From: Sipunculus nudus
Taxonomy: Eukaryota; Annelida; Sipuncula; Golfingiida; Sipunculidae
Direction: 5' to 3'
Length of the DNA: 64,000 nucleotides
Assembly: GCA_026874595.1 (NCBI GenBank)
Contig: CM049317.1
Coordinates: 63,399,118 to 63,463,117 of the forward strand
Within the stretch, counting starts at the first letter, position 1; each line of letters starts with the position of its first letter. The position numbers and the translations under genes are program-made. Positions 1-10,804 of this stretch are shown here, in pieces. The notes beneath the pieces are model-generated. The model was given only the letters and a program-made list of their open reading frames with translations, was not told the origin of the DNA and made no database searches.

Positions 1-139
1 TATTCTTCTGGCAGATGACGTCTGTACGTATTAGGCGCTTTACTATATCCCTAATTTTGCGGCACACGTGCCGCATATGTATAGGTTTGGAAGAAATTCC
101 AGAAGTGCGTTTTCTAGCTCTATGTGCAGTCATACATGA

Positions 140-740
140 CTGTAGGTGGCGCAACCAATCTTGTGTAAGAGAAAGCTATGAACGATGCATTGACATGCAA
201 CATTTCAGGTGTATATATCAAGCCACTTCTTAGATAAATGCCTAATAGTATTCTACCAATTCGTGAAAGCAGGTGGCGCCACCAGTCTGGTGTTCAAATA
301 ATATATCCAAGATGGATGGACATACAACATTTAAGACCGTTACATTGAACGCCTCTTGAGATATATGAGATATAAATCCTGAGGTATAAATGTTATTCGT
401 TAAAATCAAATAGACAGATGGACGCAAGATGAAATTGATTGTAGGTGGCGTCACAAGTCTTGTACAAATCTACAATGTAGACCATTCAACAGACACGCAA
501 ATTTTCAGGAGCTAGGCGGTTATATCAAACCAGTCCTTATAAAAGGGCGTCGATGTATTTTACAAAAACGGAACAGTATGTGGCGCAATTTGTCTGTTCA
601 ACAACAAATCTATCCAAGTCAGATAAACGTGCACCATTTAAGGCTGATCTATCCATATACTCCTGCGATGTGTGCATTTTTACCCAAAACAGATTTACGG
701 TAGGACGCTACATGAAACGATTGTAGGTGGCGCCAATAAC
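140..740. repeat. Degenerate interspersed units built on GGTGGCGC
   Basis: Five imperfect copies of a unit whose core reads GGTGGCGC(C/A)A lie near 145, 272, 444, 576 and 725, spaced about 127-172 bases. Each core is followed by a text like ACCAGTCTTGTG and preceded by weakly similar sequence. The same core forms a denser array at 6.95-8.31 kb. No reading frame is shared by the units, so this is non-coding satellite-like DNA. Confidence 0.6.
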
Positions 741-1551
741 CTTGTGTACAAGATGGAGGTATCCAACAACATCTGTGGACATGCACAATTTCAGTACAAT
801 ACATAAAACTACTGCTAAGATACACGGGTAAACACTGTGCGCATAATTTCCCAGGCATCAAAATTACATGTGGCCCGAAAATTATGCCGGGTTTCAGAAA
901 GATCAGTCCAGGCCTCTCAAGAGTTCTCCATAACCTGGCATTTCTTAGCCAAAGTTATCCATCTGATGCTGTAGCCTATTTTGCTCGGAAATGACCGGTT
1001 ATAGTCCAAATGTGTTAAACTGGTAAGCCAACAGTATTGGCTAATACACTGGTCATCATATCGTCAGCGAACGTGTAGGCTTTTTTTTTTAAATTTCTTC
1101 AGTATGACAATTCTTTTTCCGATTCATGATACCTTTTTTTATCAAATTTTATTTTCATATTTATTCTATTTGTAAAACAATAAAACTCATCAATATTTTT
1201 TACGCTTTTACCGTATTGTTAATGGTGGAAACATGAAAAAATAAAGGTTTTGATAATATTTTATTCACGTTACAAATGTGTCTCTATAGAAATTTCCCTG
1301 AAAAAATCATAGAGACATAAACAAAAAAGTTGACAGATTCACAAACCGCCCAGTAAATTTGTCTACAAGGTTGTTTTGAAATAATATTATATTTTTTTGG
1401 TATAAATTGAAAGACCTTTTGCTCTTCCATTGACCATACAATTTCATCACGACTATGAATCTCTTAAAATTTTACAGTATCTATTATGTAATACGTTTCA
1501 TGTCAAATTATATTTTACATTTCATGGTCAGGGTGCACCGATATATATTTT

Positions 1552-1597
<46 letters not shown>

Positions 1598-2799
1598 TTG
1601 TAAAATCAAAACGTGTTTTATTTCACATATATGTGCCTGCTGTAAATGGGACCTGTTTCAAATCATGTTTTAAATTTTGCCATAAAAGCATAATATAAAA
1701 GCTGTTTTACAATAACGTGTTTGACAATGATTCCAACAGATGTATCCTGCAAATTTAAAAAGAAACAAACATTAACAATACCTTTAGAGAAAGAAATACA
1801 TAATACATGTATAAATATATATGATGCCGATTATAACATTTTACGGTCATATAAAAATACAATAGTTTCTGATTTTGCAGAACGAATGAATATTTTCTCG
1901 ATATGTTTTTGCTGTTAGGTACAATATTCTACAAATCAATGTTCTGAAAATGTTTAAAACCGCAGGGGTAAGGCATTAAAACTTTATGTATACATATTTT
2001 AAAATACGTCAATTGACACAAAACCACAAATCAATTAAACATTATCAAAACATTTGGAACAGGAAAAAAATTAAGTAAATGTTTAAAAATAAATTGTTTC
2101 AGAGCAAATGTTATAAATCTGTTTTATAATATAACCTGATATCAGCAACGATTAAGTCCGAAGGGAAGGAGGTCCGAAAGCGCATGGTACAACTGCATCA
2201 AGAATTCCGACTAAAGTCAGGTGATAACCAGGCCTGAGAAAAAGCATCTGTTTAATTTTGATTTGAGGATAAAAATGTAAGAATCAAATGTAAATTGTTT
2301 GTATACATGGAATATTCATATGCATTAATCTTTTATAATATCAATAATTTTTAAATAGCAAAAGTAGAATGGGAATAATTAATATTTGTAATTGAAATAT
2401 TTATCTTAGCGGTAAATATCTAAATTGATTTATCGGTTTGGTTCAATTATTGCATGATATCACCATTTTTATGAGAATCAAATCAATTGAAAAAAATATT
2501 TAAATATATTATTAAATATCCATTTACTTAAAGTTTAAATGTTAAGTTGAAATGTCAGGATTGAAATAATTAGAAAATAAATATCAATATTGAAATAGTT
2601 TGAAAGAATCAGTTAAAAACTTGAAAAAGAATTTTAGTTTAAAAACAAATTATTTGCTATAATATATAAATAGATCAGTTTTATAATCACAAATGTATCA
2701 CTATGTTATATTGTGTTACGGAACCTAATATAAACAGATCATGTATGCGTGATGAACATTAATTTTGTAATGGAGATAACAAAAAAAAATCAGATGCTT
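741..2799. other. AT-rich intergenic stretch, no gene seen
   Basis: Only short chance frames occur here. A compound (CA)n(TA)n microsatellite lies at about 1551-1598. The rest is AT-rich sequence with no codon bias, splice pattern or recognisable domain. Confidence 0.6.
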
Positions 2800-3470
2800 C
2801 AACACTAGGCAGCGTGAAATGTCTAGGTGAATGAATAAAGAAGTCAGTGTTTTTTATTCGTTAACAAATAACCATAATTTAATCTTAAAACATCCCTAAC
2901 ATTACAATACACTTAATCAATACAATTATACAGTAAAACAGCGGTATAACAACAAATCAATACAATCACACAGAAAAATAAACAATGTGCATAGTACCTG
3001 GATACAACCAACGTCACAACGATAAGGTCTTTAAATGTATACACTCGGAGAATGACCGTTCCATGTAAAGCTCTTGAAACAATCCAAAAATTAAACTGAA
3101 GTCCAAAAGAAAATCTAAAATTGCCGGATAAGATCCCACAAACCGACACACGCGCTTCTGCGTCCGCTGGAATCTTCTCTGCTTCCCTCTCGGCTCTAAA
3201 ACACAGCCCCTTTATATACTCTTCACCCCAAGCCAAGAAGCTTCTATCTCTAGAATATTCGAAGAATAATACATTATATACGGTAACCACGCGTCACAAT
3301 AAAAATTTAGAAAAACATCGCCGTGCCTCCACACAATGGTGTACACGTGAGCTCGCCTCAAGCTAGCATGACAGCAAGAGTTCAACCAGTACGGATTAAA
3401 CCGAGAATATAACAAGCGGCCAGGCAAGAAAGGTCCACAACACGAGCCACGCCTTTTCACGGAAAACTTT
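2800..3470 (-). mobile_element. Probable 3' LTR of a minus-strand Ty3-type element
   Basis: Read on the minus strand, this block has promoter and poly(A) signals in the order expected of an LTR: a TATATAAA box at 3211-3218 and an AATAAA signal at 2853-2858. It lies directly downstream of the element's RNase H region. Its first part (about 3334-3470) matches, at modest identity, the block at 12130-12290 beyond the gag end; both share CACGTGAGCTCGCC and GTTCAACCAGTACGGATTAAA-type words. Exact LTR ends could not be fixed. An open frame here (2913-3290) is taken as chance. Confidence 0.55.
3211..3218 (-). promoter_or_regulatory. TATA box inside the LTR
   Basis: TATATAAA on the minus strand, followed by GC-richer sequence suited to a transcription start and, about 355 bases on, by AATAAA. 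The spacing fits a U3-R-U5 arrangement. Confidence 0.45.
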
Positions 3471-3479
3471 CTTATTGCG

Positions 3480-3570
3480 GTCACAATCACTAAATGTTTG
3501 CAACATCTCAAAAATCATCTTTTTTGCAACATTACATAAACATCTTATTTGCAACATTTCAAAAACATCT
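3480..3570. repeat. Three short tandem copies, about 30 bp
   Basis: The phrase TTGCAACATTTCAAAAACATC and close variants occur three times in a row between the LTR and the end of the RNase H region. No function is apparent. Confidence 0.5.
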
Positions 3571-4371
3571 CGATAAGTAATCAGCAAGTACAATGTCTTT
3601 CCCTTTAATGTGTATGATATCAAGATTGTAATTATGTAAGAACAAACTCCATCTCAAGAATATTTGATTTTTACACTTCAAGTAACATAAACTTCAAAAT
3701 GTTGCAATGCCAAAATCAAAGCCAAACATTCTTTTTCAATAGTGGAGTAGTTTTTCTGGTGTGCATTAAACTTTCTTGAGAAATAACAAATTTGATGATC
3801 TATGCCATCATTGCCTTCTTGTAACAACACAGCACCAGCAGCAGTTTCACTACCATCTACAGCTAACTTAAAAGGTACAGACACGTCTTGAGCTACCAAA
3901 ACTTGTGAACTTTGCAGAATTGCTTTCAAATTCCGAAATGCATTCTCACACTGAACATTCCATACAAACTTTTGTTCCCTCTTTAACAAATTGGTAAAAG
4001 GTTCAGCTACAGCAAAACTTCCTGTAGTATCCAACCGTACCAAGAAAACGCATTATTTGCTTTTTGATTTCTGGTCTAGGAAATGCCGAAAAAGCACTTA
4101 TTTTAGCATCAACAGGTTTTACCTGACCCTGCCCTACAATATGACCCAAACATGTTACTTGTGCATGAAAAACTCAGATTTAACTAAGTTGACGGCCAAG
4201 TTGAGTCTTTCGAAGAGGTCGCGAAGAATTTGCAGATGTTTCTCCCAGGTGTCGCTGTACACGATGAGGTCATCAATACATGCGTCGCAGCCCTTAATGT
4301 CCTTGATAACCATATGGATGAGGCGCTGGAACAAGGCTGGCAAGTTCTTCATGCCAAACGGCATAACTATA
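3570..4371 (-). pseudogene. Ty3/Gmr1-type reverse transcriptase (3' part), RNase H and tether, decayed
   Basis: On the minus strand the translation shows the RT palm and thumb (MPFGMKN, IDDLIVYSD, LGHIVGQG, RFLGTVGYYR), then the connection and RNase H (VDGSETAAGAVLLQ, YFSRKFN, STIEKE, LQHFEVYV), and finally a tether ending DYLSR at 3570. The catalytic YxDD box reads CIDD, so its tyrosine is lost. Frames change between the palm and RNase H (about 4043-4155), and the piece between FEVYV and LRWSL is deleted. RT fingers are missing, because the palm follows directly on integrase. This is a dead pol fragment; the family assignment is firm, the lineage a little less so. Confidence 0.8.
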
Positions 4372-4881
4372 TACTGGACGGATTTTGGTAACCCAAACGT
4401 TGTAAAAAAATTGGTCAGAGCTTTGACAACACTTTTGGCATTAATTTTGCACAATGGCACTGCCTCAGGGAACCTGTTAGATGCGCACATAATTGTCAGC
4501 AAGTATTCATGTCCAGGTTTTGTTTTTGGCAGTGGTCCAAAAGAGTCAACAATAATCCTACTACAATGATTCCTCGAAAGCAGGAATAGGCCTAAGTGGG
4601 GCATTAGGAGGATTCTTTTTGGCTTGCCTACAATCTGGCATGTATGGCATGATTTACAATATCGTACAACATCTTTCCTGAGGTTATGCCAATAGAAGTG
4701 TGTACTAACTTTCTGATAAGTTTTATTTATGGCCAGACAAAAGAGCCTAATGTGCCATGCTTAGAATTTCATTGCGAAAGCTTTCGGGTATCACTATTTG
4801 ATGTTTGAAGGCCCACTCATCATCAGCGCATACATCAGGTTGTCGCCATTCAGGCATAAGCACTCCATTTAAAGAACCTGT
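4372..4881 (-). pseudogene. Ty3/Gmr1-type integrase, N-terminal and core start, decayed
   Basis: Minus-strand frames give NGVLMPEW and ADDEWAFKHQIVIP, then the zinc-finger region (CKSCHTCQIVGKPK), then the start of the catalytic core (IIVDSFGPLPKTK, LLTIMCASNRFPEAVPL, FGLPK). The core stops near 4374, where the text jumps to the RT palm; the rest of integrase and the RT fingers are therefore deleted. Integrase upstream of RT is the order known for Gmr1-like Ty3 elements, which resembles copia. Several frameshifts rule out function. Upstream, coding similarity ends at about 4881, at the border of the repeat-rich insert. Confidence 0.75.
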
Positions 4882-4899
4882 GAGCTTATGTGATGGTGC

Positions 4900-5900
4900 G
4901 GCGTCGTCCGTCGTACGTCATGCGTCGTGTGTCGTGCGTCGTCTGTACGTTAACCATAGCTATCTCAAAAACGGCAGGAGCTAGCATCACCAACTTTTTT
5001 TCCAAATAATCAGTCATCAGAAAATCTCTATCAGATTGTGTTAGTTTTTTTTCTAACTGCATTTTCTTAGATTTTACAGGGAAAAGGCTAAATAAAACTT
5101 TAAAAATTCTCTTCTCCGAAAATGTCCAGCCAAATTATCCAATATTTCTCAGAGATGATCCCTGGAACAATCTCTCTCAAGTTTGTTCGAATGGTTCCAG
5201 TGGTTGGCCGAGTTACAGGAGGTTGAACTTTGTCATCTGTCCAAAAAGCATTTTAAAATTTCAATCTCAGAAATTGCTGGAGCTATCATCACCAAAGTTT
5301 ATGCCAATGTTGGTCATATAGGTCATATCCGAAATTGAGGTATAGGTGGCGCTACCTGCATCGGCCTTTTTTGAACGGGGTCATCAGTGCCTGTATCACA
5401 CTGAGGACTTCAAACAAATTATCTGAAACCATATGGCCAAGATGTTTAATATCGAACAGAAATGATCCTAGGGTAGTGCTTTCTGAAGTTTGTTATGGGA
5501 AACTGAATTTAGTTATATGCCATAACAGCCCATTTTAGCTCAGTGGCTACAAAGATCTTCTTCTCAAAAAGAACTGACCAAATTTTTAAATCTCACAAAT
5601 TAATTATTCGTAGATGTTGATAATTCAATTTCGTTCAAATGGTTTTGGTTCAGTGCTTTTTTGCTGAGTTATAGGAAGCTGAACTTAGCCAGTTTGCTGT
5701 GTCTTCCTATATGAGTTATAAACCTACGAAACGTTTTTAGACTGATGCCACTGAAACCGGTTTGTTAAATATTTTACAAGAATAATCCCTATATAATTAT
5801 TATAATGATTGTCATTAATGGTTCCACATGAATGATTTTTGGCTGAATTATGGAGATTGAATTTAGTCATTTTACCATATACATTAGCTGTGCGATGCTT
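4900..5900. repeat. GTCGT-rich satellite and degenerate units of about 200 bp
   Basis: A run of (C/T)GTCGT words at about 4905-4962 opens a series of units. Each holds phrases such as 'atctcagaaattgctggagc' and 'gagttaTaggaagctgaactt', recurring near 5200, 5480, 5660 and 5840. Similar satellite blocks are familiar from molluscan genomes (recollection, not checked). Confidence 0.45.
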
Positions 5901-6489
5901 TTACATGTAGCCCGGCACCAGTTTATCAGTATATATTACATCATGCCATTGGGCATTTAGATTTCAGGTTATCTTTTATTAATATTGACAAGAAATATTT
6001 TTAAAAGCTTTTAAAAAACTTAGATTTATGATTTTAATTATTTAATACCAGGCAAATGTAACAATCATGGATATTTAGCTCTCTGTGGCTATATAAAAAC
6101 AAATGTACATTGATTATAAATTATTTGTATCCGTAATCAACTTTTTTCAAGAATTTGCCATCAATGAGATATATCTGTATTTTAATTTTGCATTCAGTAT
6201 GCAATTGTAATAATTTTACATATATTCCTGATTTCTTTTTTTATTTTTATAGAAAGTCAGCTGAAAGGCAATTTGTATTTGGGAAAATTAATTTCAAAGT
6301 TATTTCAAGTAGGGACTATTTTTTTTTTTTGTGTACAGATTGCAGCACTTGGTTTACTATTGTCAGAGCCTTGATGTTGGCCATTAGCCAAGATGATGTC
6401 AGTTCCATAAATAATTTTGGCACAGTGCCAGGATTGGAAGAAGTGCAGACGGGTATTGGTCAATAGTTCACTCAGTGCAGTAGCTGAAT

Positions 6490-6700
6490 TCTATTTATAG
6501 TTTTGGCAGACTGCTCACTGTATCAGATTAGCACCAATGTTTAGCCTGGATCTATTTATAACTTTGGCAGACTGCCAACTGTGTCAGATTATGCAACAGG
6601 TCAAGAGTTCACTCAGTGCAGCCAGGTACAGGTCAAAAGTTCACTCAGTCTAGCCAGGTGCAGGTCAAGAGATCACTCAGTGCAGGCAGCAATTTGTCAC
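6490..6700. repeat. Short tandem repeats (about 60 bp x2, 32 bp x3)
   Basis: A phrase starting CTATTTATAxxTTTGGCAGACTG occurs near 6490 and 6550. It is followed by three copies of a 32-bp unit starting CAGGTCAAGAGTTCACTCAG, at about 6598, 6629 and 6661. Confidence 0.6.
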
Positions 6701-6949
6701 AGTTCACCTGGGGGCAACTGCCTTACTCACCTAAGCCTTGTCAGCCCAGTGCATCAAACTCTAGGGATGTTTGATGTATTGGCCTGATATTTGGACCTGT
6801 CTATGCGTCTTAAAGGTATTCTCATTGACAAGACAGGGTATGGCACCTACATTTACTTTTTGCAGTGTATGCGCCTGCTTATTTCTACAGAGGAATTTGA
6901 TACATCAGCCTAAAATTGGGCATGTTCCCGGGTACCTTTATAGTGTACA

Positions 6950-8312
6950 GGACTGGTGGCGCCACTTACAATAATTTTTGCATAGTGTATGTCCCTGCTT
7001 ATTTCACAGGAGGGGTTTGACATATCAGTCTGACATTGGGCATATGTATATTACTCTTTGTTGTATACAAGATTGGTGGTGCATGCTACAATAATTGTAT
7101 CTGCCAATACCAGTTTTGCGGATAATATGTTTTCAGTCGGACGTCGCCGCCGCGGCGACCGCTACCGTCGCATAGGTTTCCGGAAAACTCCTCCGTAACC
7201 ATTTGGCTATTTTGAAATTCAGATTTGTGTCCATTTGTGCATCTGTTTCCACACATAAACCCACATATCTCAGGAATCGTTTGACCTATCAGGCTAAACA
7301 TTTTGCACAAATGTAGCCCTTGGATAGCTTTATAACATACACTAAAATGGTGGCGCCATCTGCAACAATTTTTGCACAGCATCCATCTGTTCATTTGCCT
7401 TGGGATAAAATCACATATCTCTGCACTAGTTACACTTATCCACCTGAAATTTTGCATGTGTATACATCCTGGACAGTTTTTTTTTTTATTTTATGACAGG
7501 TGGCGCCACCTACATTCACGTTTAAGCTGCAGACATCCAAACTCATATCTCAGGAACCGCTTGACCAGTTGGGCCAAAATTTTGCATGTGTAAAGATCAT
7601 CCGTAGCTCTTGATAATATGCAAAACTGGCGGCGCCACCTGCAACCATTTTTGCACAGCGTCCATCTGTTCATCTGCCTAAGGATAAAATCAGTCATATC
7701 TTGGCAGTGGTTTGACTTATCCACCTGAAATTTTGCAAGTTTATACATCCTTGACAGCTTTCTTGATTTTATGACAGGTGACACCACATTCATTCACATT
7801 TACGCTGCAGACCTCCAAGCTCATACCTCGGAACCATTTGACCGATTGGGCGAAAAAATTGTGCATGTTTATAGATCTCACATAGCTCTTTATCATACGC
7901 AAAACTGGTGGCGCCACCTGCAGCCATTTTTGCACAGTGTCCGTGTGTTTGTTTACCTCATATCTCAGTAGTAGTTTTACTTATCTGCCTAATTTTTTTT
8001 CAAGTTTATACATCTTGGATAGCTTTCTGGATTTTGCGGCAGGTGGTGCCACCTACATTTATGTATACGCTGCAGACATTCATGCTTATTTTTCATGACT
8101 TGTTTTACATATCCCCCTGAAATTTTGCATTTGTATAGATCTCACATAGCTTTTAATCATACACAGAATTGGTGGCGCCATCTGTGTCCTACTGTTTGTC
8201 TGCTGTGGATAAAATCACTCATATACAAGTAGTGGTTTGACTTATCTGCCTAAAATTTGCATACGCATAAAAATTGCACAGCTTTCCGGATTTTGTGGTA
8301 GGTGGCGCAACC
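6950..8312. repeat. Tandem array with palindromic GGTGGCGCCACC cores
   Basis: Cores lie near 6954, 7075, 7349, 7499, 7628, 7778, 7906, 8042, 8169 and 8300. Spacing alternates between about 128 and about 150 bases over most of the array, so the real period is a dimer of about 277. The core GGTGGCGCCACC is its own reverse complement. Between cores, two alternating texts recur: one with 'tttgcacagcgtccatctgtt' character and one with 'gctgcagacatcca' character, each followed by 'cctgaaattttgca'. The frames are not conserved, so this is non-coding. Confidence 0.75.
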
Positions 8313-8660
8313 TACATACACATTTCGGCTGCAGACATCCAGGTTATTATGCAACTCACCTCACTCTATTTCCCCTTGCCACTCAATCCATGCCTCTCTT
8401 CACCCGTCCCACTCTGATTTTGGCGGATACACGTAGTCGCTTGTTGACTACCCGTATTCTAGTTTTTGTGTTGTGTGCACCCATGCCAGAATTTCTGCAA
8501 GGATGATTGTTTAATTGTTTCTTGTTCTAAGTGTTTCGTGCTTGCATTGTTCATATACGTGTTACACATGTTCTTGAAAAGTAGTGGTCCAGCATTTTGG
8601 CATTATACCTGGTGTAATCCCATTGCACAGGTTCGCATTAGGCCTTTAGGCCTTGTTCAC

Positions 8661-9226
8661 ATAGAAACAAACTGGGTTCTGTGACAGTTCATCTTTAGAA
8701 ACTGCCCTGGGAAACAAACGTGAAATATCAGGGTCATTATGCTGTTCCGCGATAAGTTCTGACATTGAGAATGCTGCATCCTATACGGGCGAGTCATTAG
8801 ACGAGTCATTTGTGACTCCTAGAATGTTATTATCTGGGCCATTATCCTCATGTGTGTTTTTCTTGGCCATAGATCTAGTAACCGCACATGAAGGATACAA
8901 AGCAGGAATTTCCAGCCTTTCCGGATCAGTGTCCTGATCAAGTGACGGCTTTTCTGTCACTATCGGTACGGGCTGTACTTTGTCACCTGCAACATCATTG
9001 CCTAGTAGCAACTGAAGTCCCTTAAAGGGTAAAGTAGTTCTTATGCCCGCAGTAATATTCCCAGAAATCAAATCTGACATTAAATGGATACTGTATGGAT
9101 ATAATGGATAAGCGGAAGTGAAGTGTGCCTGTCTGAAAACACACCATTAACAAGTGCATGTCCACCAGTAAATGACCTATTAGAAAATGGCAAAGTGTTT
9201 GCTAACATGAGAGTCTGGCCTGAACC
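8661..9226 (-). pseudogene. Ty3/Gmr1-type protease, C-terminal part, and linker
   Basis: The minus-strand translation shows the second half of a retroviral-type aspartic protease (LMLANTLPF, GGHALVNGVF, SDLISGNITAG, LLLGNDVAGDK), then a PSCAVTRSMAKK stretch and a linker ending NPVCFYV. It is continuous with 10805-12060 once the insert at 9227-10790 is removed. A frame change lies between about 9080 and 9110. Confidence 0.75.
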
Positions 9227-10790
9227 GGACATGGGGTCTATTACAGTTGTTCTATTACTATTACTATTACTATTACTTTAAATGTCTGATATTAATATTA
9301 CTATTACTATTACTATTACCACATTTTCTCTTCTATTATTATTACTATGACTATTACTGGGGTATCTATTACTATTACTATTACTATTACATGAACTTAA
9401 ACTGATAGGAGGATTCTAGACCTTGCGAAGCCACGAGTGCTATAAACTAGCACTCCAATCACATGTTTAAACAAAATTAAAAGCAACTATATCATCCAGT
9501 TACCTACAAAATATTCTTATACTGTGTCTGTCATTTATAAGAAGCCTAATGATACTGGAGATCTTAATTATTTCAGCTTCTTTAATTCTTTTTTTTTTTA
9601 ATATTTTGAAACCTCAGTGATCGTTATTGAGGTGTTTCAAGTCGAAATTATGAGATAATTGTATGAACTCTTGAATACATGTATTTGCAGCAACACAAGC
9701 ATAGGATAATTTAGGAATATGGAGAGTGATTTAAAATTTACATCAATTTTACAAAACAAATAAAATATTATTTAAATCACTTTCATAATAAATTTGGTAT
9801 TAAACAATCTTGTTTTTTAAATGTTGTACATAACAGGATCTAATTATTTGATATCAAAATTTCAGATATTAAATAATAAAATATTAATAGTTACTTATAT
9901 TCTCAAATTATATAATCAATTAAATTAATATCATGTAAAAAATAGTTAATTTAATTTTCAAAATATAAATTAACATAATTTTAGATACTAAATGAAGGTC
10001 TGCAAAATTGGTACTATGAAAGTATTAAAAGAATACTTTTAAAAGAATATGTATATAAAGTAAATAGATAATACATGTGCCTGAGGTATGTCTTTATCCA
10101 AGTGATTGTAGTACTGGTCTGAGTTTATAGCATTGTAGGCTTTAGTGCGTTATGGGTAGTGAAAGCGCCATAAGCTTATCATGAACATTTTGGGTCTCCA
10201 CTGTATCTGGTTCCATATTATATTTTTCTTGAATGTGTGTTATTGCAATCGGTATGATTAAAATGTAAACTGGCTTGTGAAAACAAATCTAGGTACATTT
10301 CAGAATATGCATATGAATTGATGGATGTGAGATAAGATGTACATGTCACAATAATAATGCACTATTTATCTGTCTCTTAACATCAAACATGCCTCTGTTT
10401 ATCCATGGTTTACTAATCAGAGGTGAGATTTTGCCAGGTAACTTATCTGGCTGTGACCTACTCTGTCCAGTACTCTTATTTAATTGGCACCAGTGGTCAC
10501 CAGCAATGTGGCAGCTGGCCCATGCTTGCCTCAACGATAGGCACATCCTGGGCAGTTACTGGACAAGGACTCAGTCTGTTCATCATTATTTGCTGATATG
10601 CTTCATGATCAAGGGGCTCACAGGAAGTAATAGAAAGTAATATGTATTACTCTATTACTTTGCCTTCTGTTTCTATTACTATTACTATTACAGCTCAATT
10701 TTTTTAGTCTATTACTATTACTATTACTATTACATGGAAAAAGCTGTAATAGTCTATTACTATTGCTATTACTTATTACTATTACCCCAT
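9227..10790. mobile_element. Non-coding transposon-like insert with 14-bp direct repeats
   Basis: The block is flanked by perfect copies of GTCTGGCCTGAACC at 9213-9226 and 10791-10804, and it interrupts the protease frame, which reads through if it is removed with one copy of the repeat. The left end begins GGACATGGGG, and the reverse complement of the right end gives (GAC)ATGGGG, so short inverted termini overlap the duplication. Both ends carry runs of TATTAC hexamers. No open frame of note lies inside. The long target duplication and short inverted ends match no common superfamily with certainty; a MULE-like non-autonomous element is one option. Confidence 0.65.
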
Positions 10791-10804
10791 GTCTGGCCTG
10801 AACC

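Larger units (their letters stand above)
4882..8660. repeat. Repeat-rich block inserted in the Gmr1-like element
   Basis: The pol translation breaks off after NPVCFYV near 8665 and resumes at NGVLMPEW near 4870, so about 3.8 kb of non-coding DNA separates two originally adjoining parts. The ends share an inverted 9-base word (GAACCTGTG at the left border, CACAGGTTC at about 8628). I found no clear target duplication. Inside are a GTCGT-rich stretch, units of about 200 bp, a 32-bp repeat and the GGTGGCGCCACC array. No coding gene was seen. Confidence 0.5.

Noticed and set aside
2913-3290. 125-codon minus-strand frame with a hydrophobic end
   Set aside because: It coincides with the LTR carrying TATA and poly(A) signals; no known domain.
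3570-4881. Scrambled Ty3 element from two nested copies
   Set aside because: Protease, integrase, RT, RNase H is the normal order of Gmr1-like elements, so no scrambling is needed.
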